From Verrucomicrobiia bacterium (GTDB taxonomy: Bacteria; Verrucomicrobiota; Verrucomicrobiia; Limisphaerales; CAIMTB01), in NCBI GenBank assembly GCA_019634625.1, contig JAHCBA010000013.1, positions 62,001-126,000 on the forward strand: 64,000 nt of DNA. The letters run 5' to 3'. A program made the translations under genes and the position numbers. The notes beneath the pieces are model-generated. The model made no database searches and was not told the origin of the DNA. It worked only from the letters and a program-made list of their open reading frames with translations. This document shows, one piece after another, positions 10,096 to 17,562 of this stretch (position 1 is the first letter of the stretch; each line of letters opens with the position of its first letter).

Positions 10096-10404
10096 GGGAG
10101 TGGGCGGACTCGGGGCGGGAAAGGCGGATCTCAGGGGCGATCGTTCAGGAGTGCCGGGTTGGACCTGCCGCGTTGCGCCGGATGTCCTGGAGGCAGTGAT
10201 CTCGTGGGGGTCGAACGCCTGGTCCCAGGTCGAGGCCCGTGCATGGCAGGAAGTCTGAGGAGACCCACACGGATCGGCAAGGAATTGAGGCGCACCGACG
10301 GCGCCGCGTCGCCCGGGAGGAGGCTGGCGAGGGCGGCGAAGGTGGAAACGTAAGAAGGCAGGGTGGAGGTGAGGTTCGACTCGCCGGTCCGGATCACGGG
10401 GGAA

Positions 10405-10434
10405 TCCAAAGCGGCGCGGAGCGCCGCACTCCAA
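10405..10434. repeat. REP palindrome, direct copy 1
   Basis: A 30-bp imperfect palindrome begins tccaaagcggcgcgg and ends ccgcactccaa, with a GC-rich stem and an AGCGC centre. It is identical to the direct copies at 10486, 11150, 11361, 11571 and 11782. Confidence 0.9.
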
Positions 10435-10485
10435 GACTTCGCCCTATCCACTGCTACCGCCCTTGGAGCTCCTGCGACGTGCCAA

Positions 10486-10515
10486 TCCAAAGCGGCGCGG
10501 AGCGCCGCACTCCAA
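10486..10515. repeat. REP palindrome, direct copy 2
   Basis: This copy is identical to the one at 10405. It ends four bases before the stop codon of the REP-associated transposase, so the 3' end of that gene is flanked by a REP doublet. Confidence 0.9.
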
Positions 10516-10519
10516 AGAG

Positions 10520-11113
10520 TCAGAAATCGTCCAGCACCTTCACGTGATCCGTCTTGAAGGCATAGATCGTCCGCACCATCGCCGGTTCCGCCTCGCGCTC
10601 GAACCACGCGGCGCTGCACCAGCGATACTGGTTCGCCACTGCGACGAGACCGTGCTTCACGGCGTTTTGATGCACATAGTTCAGCCGCGCGAAGTAGCTC
10701 TTCTCGAAGGTCAGCCGCGTCTCCCAGAAGTTGTGCCACACCTTCCGCCCTCTCGAGTCGTCCAGCCTGTTCACCCACGCTGCGCTGTTCTGGTGCAGGT
10801 CGGCCAGAAATACCGTCAGCGACGCCGCCCCGTCCTCGGCCCCCACCGGCGAGTGCCCGACGAAGTGGTAATGATTCGGGAACACCGCCCACGCCTCGAG
10901 CCGCCAGTCGTGACGCGCCGCATACCTCAGCAGCCCGTCATGCAGTCCCTTCAAGCGCTCTTCCCCCGCAAAGAAGCGCGTCTTCCGGTAAGTCCCCGCC
11001 GTCACGATAAACGTCCCACCCTCGGCGAGCCGGTGGGAGGGAGCATGCGGCCAATTTGGAGTGCGGTGCTCCGCACCGCTTTGGGTTTCGGGCGGGAGGT
11101 TGTCCGGGTTCAT
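10520..11113 (-). CDS. REP-associated tyrosine transposase (RAYT, HUH/Y1 superfamily)
   Basis: The 197-residue protein is a small single-strand DNA transposase related to IS200/IS605 TnpA, of the type thought to spread REP sequences. GGTFIVTAGTYRKTRFF opens the fold. The metal-binding HUH pair is HYH in AVFPNHYHFVGHSP, and the catalytic tyrosine is likely the one in LNYVHQNAVKHGLV. The start MNPDNLPPE at 11113 was chosen because it precedes the family-like start by about 30 residues; the open frame continues further upstream through repeats. Codons about 11-20 are themselves an inverted copy of the REP palindrome (11056-11085). REPs flank both ends of the gene. It appears intact. Confidence 0.88.
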   Translation of the reverse strand: MNPDNLPPETQSGAEHRTPNWPHAPSHRLAEGGTFIVTAGTYRKTRFFAGEERLKGLHDGLLRYAARHDWRLEAWAVFPNHYHFVGHSPVGAEDGAASLTVFLADLHQNSAAWVNRLDDSRGRKVWHNFWETRLTFEKSYFARLNYVHQNAVKHGLVAVANQYRWCSAAWFEREAEPAMVRTIYAFKTDHVKVLDDF

Positions 11114-11868
11114 GGCGGACGGCTTACCCCAGGTCACTTCTTGCGCCAATCCAAAGCGGCGCGGAGCGCCGCACTCCAAGACTTCACCCTGGCCACTGCC
11201 ACTGCTCCTGCAGTACTTGCGGTGGGCCAATCCAAAGTGGCCGGTGGGAGGGAGGATGCGGCCAATTTGGAGTGCGGTGCTCCGCACCGCTTTGGGTTTC
11301 GGGCGGGAGGTTGTCCGGGTTCATGGCGAACGGCTTACCCCGGGTCACTTCTCGCGCCAATCCAAAGCGGCGCGGAGCGCCGCACTCCAAACTTCACCCT
11401 ATCCATTGCTACCGCCCGTGCAGTGCTTGCGGTGGGCCAATCCAAAGTGGCCGGTGGGAGGGAGGATGCGGCCAATTTGGAGTGCGGTGCTCCGCACCGC
11501 TTTGGGTTTCGGGCGGGAGGTTGTCCGGGTTCATGGCGGACGGCTTACCCCGGGTCACTTCTTGCGCCAATCCAAAGCGGCGCGGAGCGCCGCACTCCAA
11601 GACTTCACCCTGGCCACTGCCACTGCTCCTGCAGTACTTGCGGTGGACCAATCCAAAGTGGCCGGTGGGAGGGAGGATGCGGCCAATCTGGAGTGCGGTG
11701 CTCCGCACCGCTTTGGGTTTCGGGCGGGAGATTGTCCGGGTTCATGGCGGACGGCTTACCCCAGGTCACTGCTCGCGCTAATCCAAAGCGGCGCGGAGCG
11801 CCGCACTCCAAAACTTTACCCTGGCCACTGCTGCTGCCCTTGCAGCTTCCGCGACGTTCCAATCCAAA
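11029..11868. repeat. Tandem REP/BIME array, four units of about 211 bp
   Basis: Four near-identical units (offsets 211, 210 and 211 bp) each hold an inverted REP (11056, 11267, 11477, 11688), a ~64-bp spacer, and a direct REP (11150, 11361, 11571, 11782). The spacer between the two REPs contains the start codon and first ~10 codons of the transposase. A shorter decayed piece (ccaatccaaagtggcc) sits near each unit joint. The first unit overlaps the transposase 5' end; the other three carry only that 5' fragment. The stretch 11114-11983 contains no other gene. Confidence 0.92.
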
Positions 11869-11943
11869 GGATGTCCCAGCTCCCGCATGACTGGATGGCC
11901 TTGCGGCGGGGGGGGGCTGGCCGGGCCGATACCCAGAGGACAG

Positions 11944-11968
11944 GTGACAAGGCGTAGGCCGTTCATTA
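11944..11968 (+). promoter_or_regulatory. Candidate ECF-type promoter before the sigma factor gene
   Basis: GTGAC (11944-11948) is followed after 12 bp by GTTCATTA (11961-11968), 15 bp before the sigma-factor ATG. A similar GTAAC-N11-GTTCCTGTA lies before the first exported gene of the cluster at 16374. The shared layout suggests a -35/-10 pair read by the cluster's own ECF factor. This is an inference from two sites. Confidence 0.4.
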
Positions 11969-11983
11969 GAAGAGGCGGGACGC

Positions 11984-12742
11984 ATGCCAGTCCGGACTTC
12001 AGCGATTCGTGGTGTTGGAGAGGAGCGGTCCGCCGCATTTCGCACAACGCTTTGGAGCGAGGTGCTGGCGGCGCGGGATGCGGTGGTTTCGCCGGTGGGG
12101 GAGCAGGCGCTGGCGACGTTGTGCAGCACGTACTGGTACCCGTTGTACGCGTATGCCCGGGGCTGCGGGTTTTCGCCGGAGGACTCGCAGGATCTGACGC
12201 AGGGTTTCTTTTCGCACTGGATGGAGGATGGGTTGCTGGGGGGGATCGACCGGGAGCGCGGGCGGTTTCGCTGGTTCCTGCTGAGGTCGTTCCAGAACGC
12301 CCTGCGCAATGAGCTGGAGCGGATGCGCGCGCTGAAGCGCGGCGGGGGGCGGCGGCTGGTGTCGTGGGATGCCCTGGAGGGGGAGCAACGGTATCAGGCG
12401 GAGCCCGTGGATCACACGAGTCCGGATGTGATGTACGACCGGCGGTGGGCGCGGGCGACGCTGGGACGGGCGCTCGACCGGCTGGGTATCGAGTTCGCTG
12501 CGGCGGGGCGCGGTGAGTTGTTCGTGGCCTTGAAGGGCTATCTGGGAGCGTCGGGGGCGGGGTCTTCGTATGGCGAGGTGGCAACCCGGCTGGGGATTTC
12601 GATGGGGGCGGTCAAGGTGACCGTGCACCGCCTGCGGCAGCGGTACCGGGACCTGGTCCGTCAGGAGGTGGCTCAGACGCTTGCCGATCCCGCCGAGGTG
12701 GAGGATGAGCTCCGGCATCTCGCAACCTTGCTCGCCCGCTAG
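11984..12742 (+). CDS. ECF-type RNA polymerase sigma factor linked to a Ser/Thr kinase
   Basis: The 252-residue protein has a sigma-2 region (AFRTTLWSEVLAARD, LCSTYWYPLYAYARGCGF, QDLTQGFFSHWME) and a sigma-4 helix-turn-helix near the C-terminus (YGEVATRLGISMGAVKVTVHRLRQRYR), with no sigma-3 domain, as in ECF factors. The spacing and the DLTQGFF signature resemble ECF groups found beside Hanks-type kinases in Planctomycetes and Verrucomicrobia. No anti-sigma factor is present. The kinase gene starts 30 bp downstream, so control by phosphorylation, as in the EcfP/PknT pair of Vibrio, is a reasonable hypothesis. A promoter-like motif directly upstream suggests autoregulation. Confidence 0.9.
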   Translation: MPVRTSAIRGVGEERSAAFRTTLWSEVLAARDAVVSPVGEQALATLCSTYWYPLYAYARGCGFSPEDSQDLTQGFFSHWMEDGLLGGIDRERGRFRWFLLRSFQNALRNELERMRALKRGGGRRLVSWDALEGEQRYQAEPVDHTSPDVMYDRRWARATLGRALDRLGIEFAAAGRGELFVALKGYLGASGAGSSYGEVATRLGISMGAVKVTVHRLRQRYRDLVRQEVAQTLADPAEVEDELRHLATLLAR

Positions 12743-12772
12743 GAGAAGGGGGGAAATGGATGGGGTGAAGCC

Positions 12773-15700
12773 ATGGCCAATGTTCCGTCAATCGAGCCGG
12801 GCGGGCGGCCGTCCCCGGAGCCGTGCCCGGTCTGCGGCGCGGCGCGGGAGGGGTCCAGCCTGGACGGGGTCTGCGAGAGCTGCCTGGCCCGTGCCTTGAT
12901 GGACGAGGAAGGTTGGGAGCAGGCGGATCATCTTAGGGCATCCGTGGGGGAACCGGAACGCGGCGGGGTGCCGTTGCGGATTGGGGAATACGATCTGGAG
13001 GAGGAAGTGGCGCACGGGGGCATGGGGGTGGTTTATCGCGCGCGGCAGCGGAACCTGGGGCGGGTGGTGGCGGTCAAGCTGTTGCTTCTGGGGCGATTTG
13101 CCGGCTCGGATCAGGTCCAGCGGTTCATGCGGGAGGCGTCGGCCGCGGCGCGGTTGTGTCATCCGAACATCGTGCGGATCCACGAGGTCGGGGAGGAGGG
13201 GGGCCAGCACTTCTACTCGATGGATTACATCGAGGGCCAGACGCTGTCCGAACTGGTGCGGGACGGTCCGGTGGCGGTGGAGCGGGCGGTGCGGCTGAGC
13301 CAGGTGCTGGCCGGGGCGGTGCAGTACGCGCATGAGCAGGGGGTTCTTCATCGGGATTTGAAGCCGTCGAACGTGCTGCTGGATGCCGGGGGGGAACCGC
13401 ACATTGCGGATTTTGGGCTGGCCAAGCGGATGGGTGCGGAGGGGCAGGCCCTGACCGTGACGGGGGAGGTCATGGGGTCGCCCTGTTACGCCTCGCCCGA
13501 GCAGGCGGGAGGGCGGCATCGGGAGTTGGGTGTGGGGACGGATGTGTACGGGTTGGGGGTGATCCTGTACGAGCTGTTGACGGGGCGCCCGCCGTTTTGG
13601 GGGAGCAGCGTTGGGGAGACGCTGAGGCAGATCGGGGAGCGGGAGCCGGTGGCGCCGCGGTGGCTTCATCCGGCGGTGCCGGCGGATCTGGAGGCGATCG
13701 TGCTCAAGTGCCTGGAGAAATCCCCGGGCCGCCGTTATGCCAGCGCCCGGGCGTTTGGGGAGGATCTGGATCGGTTTGCGCGCGGTGTTCCGACGGTGGC
13801 GAGGCCGGCGGGGGCGATGGGAAGGGCGGTGCGCTGGGTGCGCCGGAGTCCCGTGGCGGCGATGGTGCTGCTGTTGCTGGGCACGATGGCCCTGGGCGGG
13901 GGTTGGTTGAGTTGGAGAACCCTTCTGGCCCAACGCGAGACCGAGGCGGTGAATGCGCGACTGGCTTCCGAGCTGCGGCGACACGAATGGCGGGCGGCGG
14001 AGGATTTCATCGCCGCGGGGCGTGTGGCGGACGGGATGTCGCGGTTCGCGTTGCTGCTGCGGGAGCGTCCGGACGATCCGGTGCTGGCCTCGCGGCTGGT
14101 GTCCTTGCTGGAGCATCGGGCGCTGGCGTGGCCTGAGGGGGAGCCGTTGCGCCATGGGGGGGCGGTGACCTGGGTGGAGTTTCATCCGGAGGGGAGCCGG
14201 GTGTTGACGGCATCGGTGGATGGGCGGGCCAGGTTGTGGAGCATTGCGGATGGGGTGGTGACCCGGACGTTCGAGGCCGGGGGGCCGTTGGAGAGCGCGG
14301 CATTTGGCCAGGGTGGCGAACGGGTGTTGACGGTGCGCGCGGGCGGGCCTGCTGCGCTGTGGGGGGTGGCGGAGGGAACGATGATTCGGGAGGAGGGTCC
14401 GTGGCCGGGCCAACCCACGCTGGCGCAGTTCGATCCGGAGGGGGGCCGGGTGGTGTGGACGTGCGGCAGCGGGCGCCTCGGGGTGGTGGTTGCGGCGGAC
14501 GGGCAATCGGAGGGGGAGGTGCTGGTGGTGGGCCAACGCATCCGGGCGCTGGATGTGGGTCGGGACGCGTGGCGGGTGGCGACCGGGACCGAGGCGGGGG
14601 AAGTCGCTGTGTGGACGCGACAGGAGCGGGGCTGGGGGGTGCGGCGGGTTCATATGGGCGGGCCGATCACGGCGCTGGGCCTGTCGCCGCAGGGGGACCG
14701 GCTTCTGGCGGGGACGGGGAACGGGACGGTGGCGTTGTACGATGCGCACGATCCGGGCGAACCGTTGATGCACGAGCCGTTTCGGGAGGAGGTGGTGGGC
14801 TTGCGCTGGTCGGCGGACGGGAGGCGGGCCCTGGTGCTGCGGTTTGGGGAACCGCCCCAGCTTTGGGAGATGGAGCCGCGACGGGTGGGCGGGCGGTTTG
14901 GCGTGATGGAGACCGAGGTGGTGCTGGACGTCGGCTGGCATCCGGATGGACGGCACGCGGTGGTCGCCTACCGGGGCGGGCTGGCGCGGGTCTTCGACGT
15001 GGACCGGATGGTGCCGGTGGTGGAGCCGTTTGAACATCAGGGGCCGGTGGTCCGGGCGGTGGTGGATGGGGAAGGGATGCGCGTGGCGACGGCTTCGCAG
15101 GATGGCACGGCGCGGGTCTGGGATGTGCGGCGGCGGGACCGGATGCCGTCCTCGACGCGGTTGCCCGGCAAAGCCGGAAGGGACTTGAGGATGCGGGGAG
15201 GGGCGGGCCTGGTGGTGGCCACCGAGGGGAGGACGGTGCAGGTCTATGATGTGGTTGGAGAGGCACGGGTGGGGCCGGCGGTGCAGCTTGGGTCTCCGGT
15301 CACGGTGGCGGTCCTGTCACCGGACACCTCCCGGGTCGCTGCCGGCGGGAGAGGGGTGTGCGTGTGGGAGGTTGCCACGGGGCGGCTGCTGGCGGGTCCG
15401 ATGGGAACGGAGTACGAGACGGAGGATCTGGCGTGGTCGCCCGATGGGCGGAGGTTGTGGAGCGGGGCGAGGGAAGGTGTGGTGAGGGCATGGGACATTG
15501 GGGAAGGGGGGCGGTTGGAGAGGGAGTTTCAGGTTCCGGCGCGGATCCACCACATTCAGCTCAGTGCGACCGGGTCGCGTCTCGCTCTTCTGTGCGGTGA
15601 CGGGATGGTTCGTGGGTTCAGCGTTTCCGAGGCCGGGTCGGCCGGGGTGGAATTGAGGCATCTCGGCCGGGTTCGGACCGCGGAGTTCTCGCGCGACGAG

Positions 15701-16357
15701 CGGAGGGTGTTGACTGCGTCGGTGGATCGAACGGCGCGGATCTGGGATTTTGAAACTGGCCTGCCGCTGGATCCCGTGCTGCGCCATGAGGGCGCGGTGC
15801 TGGTGGCGCGGTTCAGTCCGGACGAAAGGGTGGTGGCGACGGGAGGGGAGGATCGCACGGTGCGGCTTTGGGATGCGGAGACAGGACGGGCGCTGGCGCC
15901 GCCGATGCGGCATCCGGACCGGGTCTGGGTGGTGGAGTTCAGCGGGGACGGACGGCGGTTGCTGACGGTGGCGGACCGGGACGAAGCCCGGATTTGGGAT
16001 GTGGCGAGCGGACTGCCGCTCACCGAGCCGATGTTTCACGGGGACAGGATGCTGCGGGGTTGGTTTCTGCCCGGGGATGCGGACGTGGTGACCCTCACGC
16101 ACAGGGCGATCCTGACGCGGTGGAGATTCGAGGAACCGGCGACGCCGGCGCCGGCGTGGCTGCCCGAGTTGGTGGAGGCGCTGGCCGGCCGGCGACTGCA
16201 CCGGAACGGTTGGGTGGAGGAGGCCCCGGTCGAGGTGCTGCGCCGGTTGCAGGCGGGGGTCCTCAGGGGCGAGGGGCAGGAGGATTTTTTTTCCCGCTGG
16301 GTGCGGCGCTACCTGGCCCGGTACGAGGTGGGGAGGGATCTGGCGGAAAGCCGGTGA
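12773..16357 (+). CDS. Hanks-type Ser/Thr protein kinase with N-terminal zinc ribbon, TM helix and WD40 repeats
   Basis: The 1194-residue protein begins with a four-cysteine ribbon (CPVCG at residues 18-22 and CESC at 34-37). The kinase domain (about residues 69-335) has the P-loop AHGGMGVVYRA, the VAVKLL lysine, HRDLKPSNVLL and DFGLAKRM, so it should be active. A single membrane helix (SPVAAMVLLLLGTMALGGGW, near residue 360) is followed by a long sensor of WD40 repeats (about 465-1130) with repeated RVLTASVDGRARLW-like units, probably one or two beta-propellers outside the membrane. This places the kinase in the cytoplasm with a periplasmic WD40 region. It likely relays a signal to the ECF factor encoded just before it. 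Confidence 0.93.
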   Translation: MANVPSIEPGGRPSPEPCPVCGAAREGSSLDGVCESCLARALMDEEGWEQADHLRASVGEPERGGVPLRIGEYDLEEEVAHGGMGVVYRARQRNLGRVVAVKLLLLGRFAGSDQVQRFMREASAAARLCHPNIVRIHEVGEEGGQHFYSMDYIEGQTLSELVRDGPVAVERAVRLSQVLAGAVQYAHEQGVLHRDLKPSNVLLDAGGEPHIADFGLAKRMGAEGQALTVTGEVMGSPCYASPEQAGGRHRELGVGTDVYGLGVILYELLTGRPPFWGSSVGETLRQIGEREPVAPRWLHPAVPADLEAIVLKCLEKSPGRRYASARAFGEDLDRFARGVPTVARPAGAMGRAVRWVRRSPVAAMVLLLLGTMALGGGWLSWRTLLAQRETEAVNARLASELRRHEWRAAEDFIAAGRVADGMSRFALLLRERPDDPVLASRLVSLLEHRALAWPEGEPLRHGGAVTWVEFHPEGSRVLTASVDGRARLWSIADGVVTRTFEAGGPLESAAFGQGGERVLTVRAGGPAALWGVAEGTMIREEGPWPGQPTLAQFDPEGGRVVWTCGSGRLGVVVAADGQSEGEVLVVGQRIRALDVGRDAWRVATGTEAGEVAVWTRQERGWGVRRVHMGGPITALGLSPQGDRLLAGTGNGTVALYDAHDPGEPLMHEPFREEVVGLRWSADGRRALVLRFGEPPQLWEMEPRRVGGRFGVMETEVVLDVGWHPDGRHAVVAYRGGLARVFDVDRMVPVVEPFEHQGPVVRAVVDGEGMRVATASQDGTARVWDVRRRDRMPSSTRLPGKAGRDLRMRGGAGLVVATEGRTVQVYDVVGEARVGPAVQLGSPVTVAVLSPDTSRVAAGGRGVCVWEVATGRLLAGPMGTEYETEDLAWSPDGRRLWSGAREGVVRAWDIGEGGRLEREFQVPARIHHIQLSATGSRLALLCGDGMVRGFSVSEAGSAGVELRHLGRVRTAEFSRDERRVLTASVDRTARIWDFETGLPLDPVLRHEGAVLVARFSPDERVVATGGEDRTVRLWDAETGRALAPPMRHPDRVWVVEFSGDGRRLLTVADRDEARIWDVASGLPLTEPMFHGDRMLRGWFLPGDADVVTLTHRAILTRWRFEEPATPAPAWLPELVEALAGRRLHRNGWVEEAPVEVLRRLQAGVLRGEGQEDFFSRWVRRYLARYEVGRDLAESR

Positions 16358-16373
16358 GCCCGAAACTTTTTTC

Positions 16374-16398
16374 GTAACCCCGGGCGACGGTTCCTGTA
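16374..16398 (+). promoter_or_regulatory. Candidate ECF-type promoter before the exported-protein genes
   Basis: A T-rich run (acttttttc) is followed by GTAAC (16374-16378), 11 bp, and GTTCCTGTA (16390-16398). The layout resembles the site at 11944. If used, transcription would begin near 16405, which favours the downstream ATG at 16528 over the GTG at 16408. Confidence 0.4.
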
Positions 16399-16527
16399 TG
16401 GGCCGTCGTGAACACCCATGAGCCTTGTCACCGGGCGGACCGGCGCGGGCCCGACGTTGTCTCCTGGCCGCGGGCGGAGGCCTTGCGCCGGAGGCCGCCG
16501 CCGGGGCCGGGCGCCGGATCGCGGGGA

Positions 16528-17562
16528 ATGGGATGGGGACTGGGATGGAGACTGATGTGCGGGTTGGCGGTGTGTCTGGCCTGGGGACGGGTGGAGGCTG
16601 CGGAGCCGGGCCTGCCTGTGCGGGAGCAGATCCTGGAACTGCAGGAGGGTTGGAACGCGATTTTTCTGGAGGTGGAGCCGGCGGATCCGGATCCGGGGCG
16701 GGTCTTTGGGGAATTGCCGGTGGACATTGTGGCGTCGTTTTACGCGCGGGTGGCGTCGGCGCAGTTCGTGACCGATCCCGGGGCCAACCTGTTCCGGCGG
16801 GCGGGATGGGGGGTGTGGTATGCGGACGATCGTCCGGATGCCTTTCTGGGGACGCTGCACGCCATCCACGGGCAACGGGCGTACCTGATTCATGCGACTG
16901 CGGCGTTCACGTGGAGGATCCAGGGCGAGGTTGTGGCGGAGGATGTGGTCTGGCAGTCGCGGGCGTTCAACCTGGTGGGATTTTCGGTGAGGCCCACCGG
17001 GGCGCCGACCTTCGCGGAGTTCTTCGCGGGGTCGCGGGCGCATCGGCACAACCGCATCTATCGACTGGCCCAGGGGAGCTGGCGGCGGGTGACGGATCCG
17101 GCGTCGGAAACGCTGCGATCGGGCGAGGCGTTCTGGATCTATTGTGATGGGGTCTCGACCTATCAGGGGCCCTTGCGGGTGGGCACGCGGCTGCAGCGGA
17201 GTTTGATTCTGGGCACGGGAACGGCGGCGTTGACGCTCCGCAACGAGACGCGGCATCCGGTGGCGCCGACGCTGGAGTTGATTGCCGGCGCGGACGAGGC
17301 GGTGCCGTTGTCGCTGGTGATCCAGGCGGTGGGAGACGGCGAGAACCTGGTGCGGCGGGTGGCGGCGCCGCTGCCGTCGGGGCCGTGGGTTCAGGAGTTG
17401 CCGGCCCTGGATGCGGGCCGGGCGGTGCGGGTGCCGTTCGAGGTGCGGCGCGAAGCCATGGGCGCGCGGCGGCAGACGTCGGTCCTCAAGATCTCCACGG
17501 ACATGGGGACGGAGCACTGGCTTCCGGTGATCAGTGTGCGCGACGACTTGGAGGAACGATGA
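16528..17562 (+). CDS. Exported protein with two GWN-type beta repeats, function unknown
   Basis: The 344-residue product starts with a signal peptide (MGWGLGWRLMCGLAVCLAWG, then RVEA). An in-frame GTG at 16408 would add 40 Pro/Arg-rich residues and looks less likely. Two tandem units can be aligned by eye. The first runs from EGWNAIFLEVEP through GQRAYLIHATAAFTWRIQG; the second runs from AFNLVGFSVRP through GEAFWIYCDGVSTYQGPL. They resemble the GWNLVSIPL...GKGYWVY modules seen in surface proteins of several phyla. The C-terminal part is all-beta and ends HWLPVISVRDDLEER. The stop codon overlaps the next start (ATGA), implying translational coupling. No enzymatic motif is visible. Confidence 0.75.
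   Translation: MGWGLGWRLMCGLAVCLAWGRVEAAEPGLPVREQILELQEGWNAIFLEVEPADPDPGRVFGELPVDIVASFYARVASAQFVTDPGANLFRRAGWGVWYADDRPDAFLGTLHAIHGQRAYLIHATAAFTWRIQGEVVAEDVVWQSRAFNLVGFSVRPTGAPTFAEFFAGSRAHRHNRIYRLAQGSWRRVTDPASETLRSGEAFWIYCDGVSTYQGPLRVGTRLQRSLILGTGTAALTLRNETRHPVAPTLELIAGADEAVPLSLVIQAVGDGENLVRRVAAPLPSGPWVQELPALDAGRAVRVPFEVRREAMGARRQTSVLKISTDMGTEHWLPVISVRDDLEER

Larger units (their letters stand above)
10096..10519. other. Intergenic region between addB and the REP transposase
   Basis: No convincing gene was found here. The part nearest addB (10096-10400) has no recognisable motif. The rest carries two directly oriented 30-bp REP palindromes separated by about 51 bp and lying just past the transposase stop codon. 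Confidence 0.6.

Noticed and set aside
6340-10353. A 1337-residue plus-strand frame over addB.
   Set aside because: It is a Gly/Glu-rich shadow of addB, which has a Walker A, a nuclease motif and Fe-S cysteines.
10096-10434. Longer addB with ~113 extra N-terminal residues.
   Set aside because: The extension starts inside a REP element, has no family match, and the start with the P-loop fits AddB.
11029-11868. Possible CRISPR array.
   Set aside because: Units are ~211 bp with near-identical spacers and REP palindromes, unlike short repeats with unique spacers; no cas genes are near.
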